From Spirosoma fluviale (GTDB taxonomy: Bacteria; Bacteroidota; Bacteroidia; Cytophagales; Spirosomataceae), in contig CAMDSI010000129.1 of the NCBI GenBank assembly GCA_945906915.1, positions 1-6,135 of the forward strand: a DNA stretch of 6,135 bases, in the 5' to 3' direction. The notes under the pieces are model-generated. The model had not been told where the DNA came from. It ran no database searches and saw only the letters and a program-made list of their open reading frames with translations. The translations under genes were made by a program, and so were the position numbers. Shown in pieces: positions 6,067 through 6,135 of this stretch; the first letter of the stretch is position 1; every line of letters begins with the position of its first letter.

Positions 6067-6074
6067 CAAAATTA
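6067..6074 (-). promoter_or_regulatory. Candidate -7 promoter box for the GlgA-like/DUF4270/amidase operon
   Basis: The minus strand reads TAATTTTG, matching TAnnTTTG, 42 nt before the ATG at 6024, giving a leader of about 35-40 nt that includes the GGGG/CCCC palindrome. A convincing -33 TTG at normal spacing is not seen. No other promoter candidate was found before the two downstream genes, which are packed against the first. Confidence 0.45.
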
Positions 6075-6119
6075 CAAAAAATAATCTGATTAACACCATC
6101 ATTAACTAATGAAAGGTCT

Positions 6120-6127
6120 TTAATTTG
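6120..6127 (+). promoter_or_regulatory. Weak candidate -7 box for a gene to the right of the window
   Basis: TTAATTTG differs from TAnnTTTG at one fixed position. It points rightward, away from the operon, and the remaining 8 bases contain no start codon. It would serve a divergent gene beyond the edge. The support is one near-match only. Confidence 0.2.
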
Positions 6128-6135
6128 CGAACTGA

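Overview
The window looks like ordinary chromosomal DNA from a member of the Bacteroidota. The order or genus cannot be fixed; Cytophagales is a guess. Evidence for the phylum: a DUF4270 lipoprotein, a one-domain 'glycogen/starch synthase' of the Bacteroidota type, a GldA-like ABC ATPase, no Shine-Dalgarno sequences before the starts, and TAnnTTTG boxes (the -7 element of Bacteroidota primary sigma promoters) in every intergenic gap that should hold a promoter. DNA is moderately AT-rich and packed, with no mobile element, CRISPR array, tRNA or rRNA seen.

Layout. 1-167 (-): 5' end of an ABC ATPase of the MlaF (lipid transport) type, running off the left edge. 231-1133 (+): a prohibitin/SPFH membrane protein, divergent from it. 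1140-1167: a strong bidirectional terminator hairpin between two convergent genes; one arm is also the last codons of the next gene. 1151-2362 (-): ribBA, the fused riboflavin-pathway enzyme. 2363-2431: a short divergent promoter region with one -7 box per strand. 2432-3121 (+): a short GldA-like ABC ATPase whose 3' end overlaps the next gene tail to tail by 20 bp. 6024-3102 (-): a probable three-gene operon in transcription order, a GlgA-like single-domain glycosyltransferase homologue, a DUF4270 lipoprotein (overlapping by about 50 nt) and a YafV-type omega-amidase (12 bp later). 6025-6135: a divergent regulatory region with a -7 box and a small GGGG/CCCC palindrome; the gene expected to the right lies outside the window.

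The genes do not form one pathway. ribBA starts flavin synthesis, the omega-amidase repairs 2-oxoacid amides, and the MlaF-like and GldA-like ATPases and the SPFH protein concern the envelope. I found no convincing new defence, mobile or signalling system. The points most worth a second look are the GlgA-like protein, which lacks both the usual substrate-binding motif and the second GT-B domain, the two ABC ATPase genes whose ATG sits almost at the predicted transcription start, and the terminator built into the ribBA stop region.
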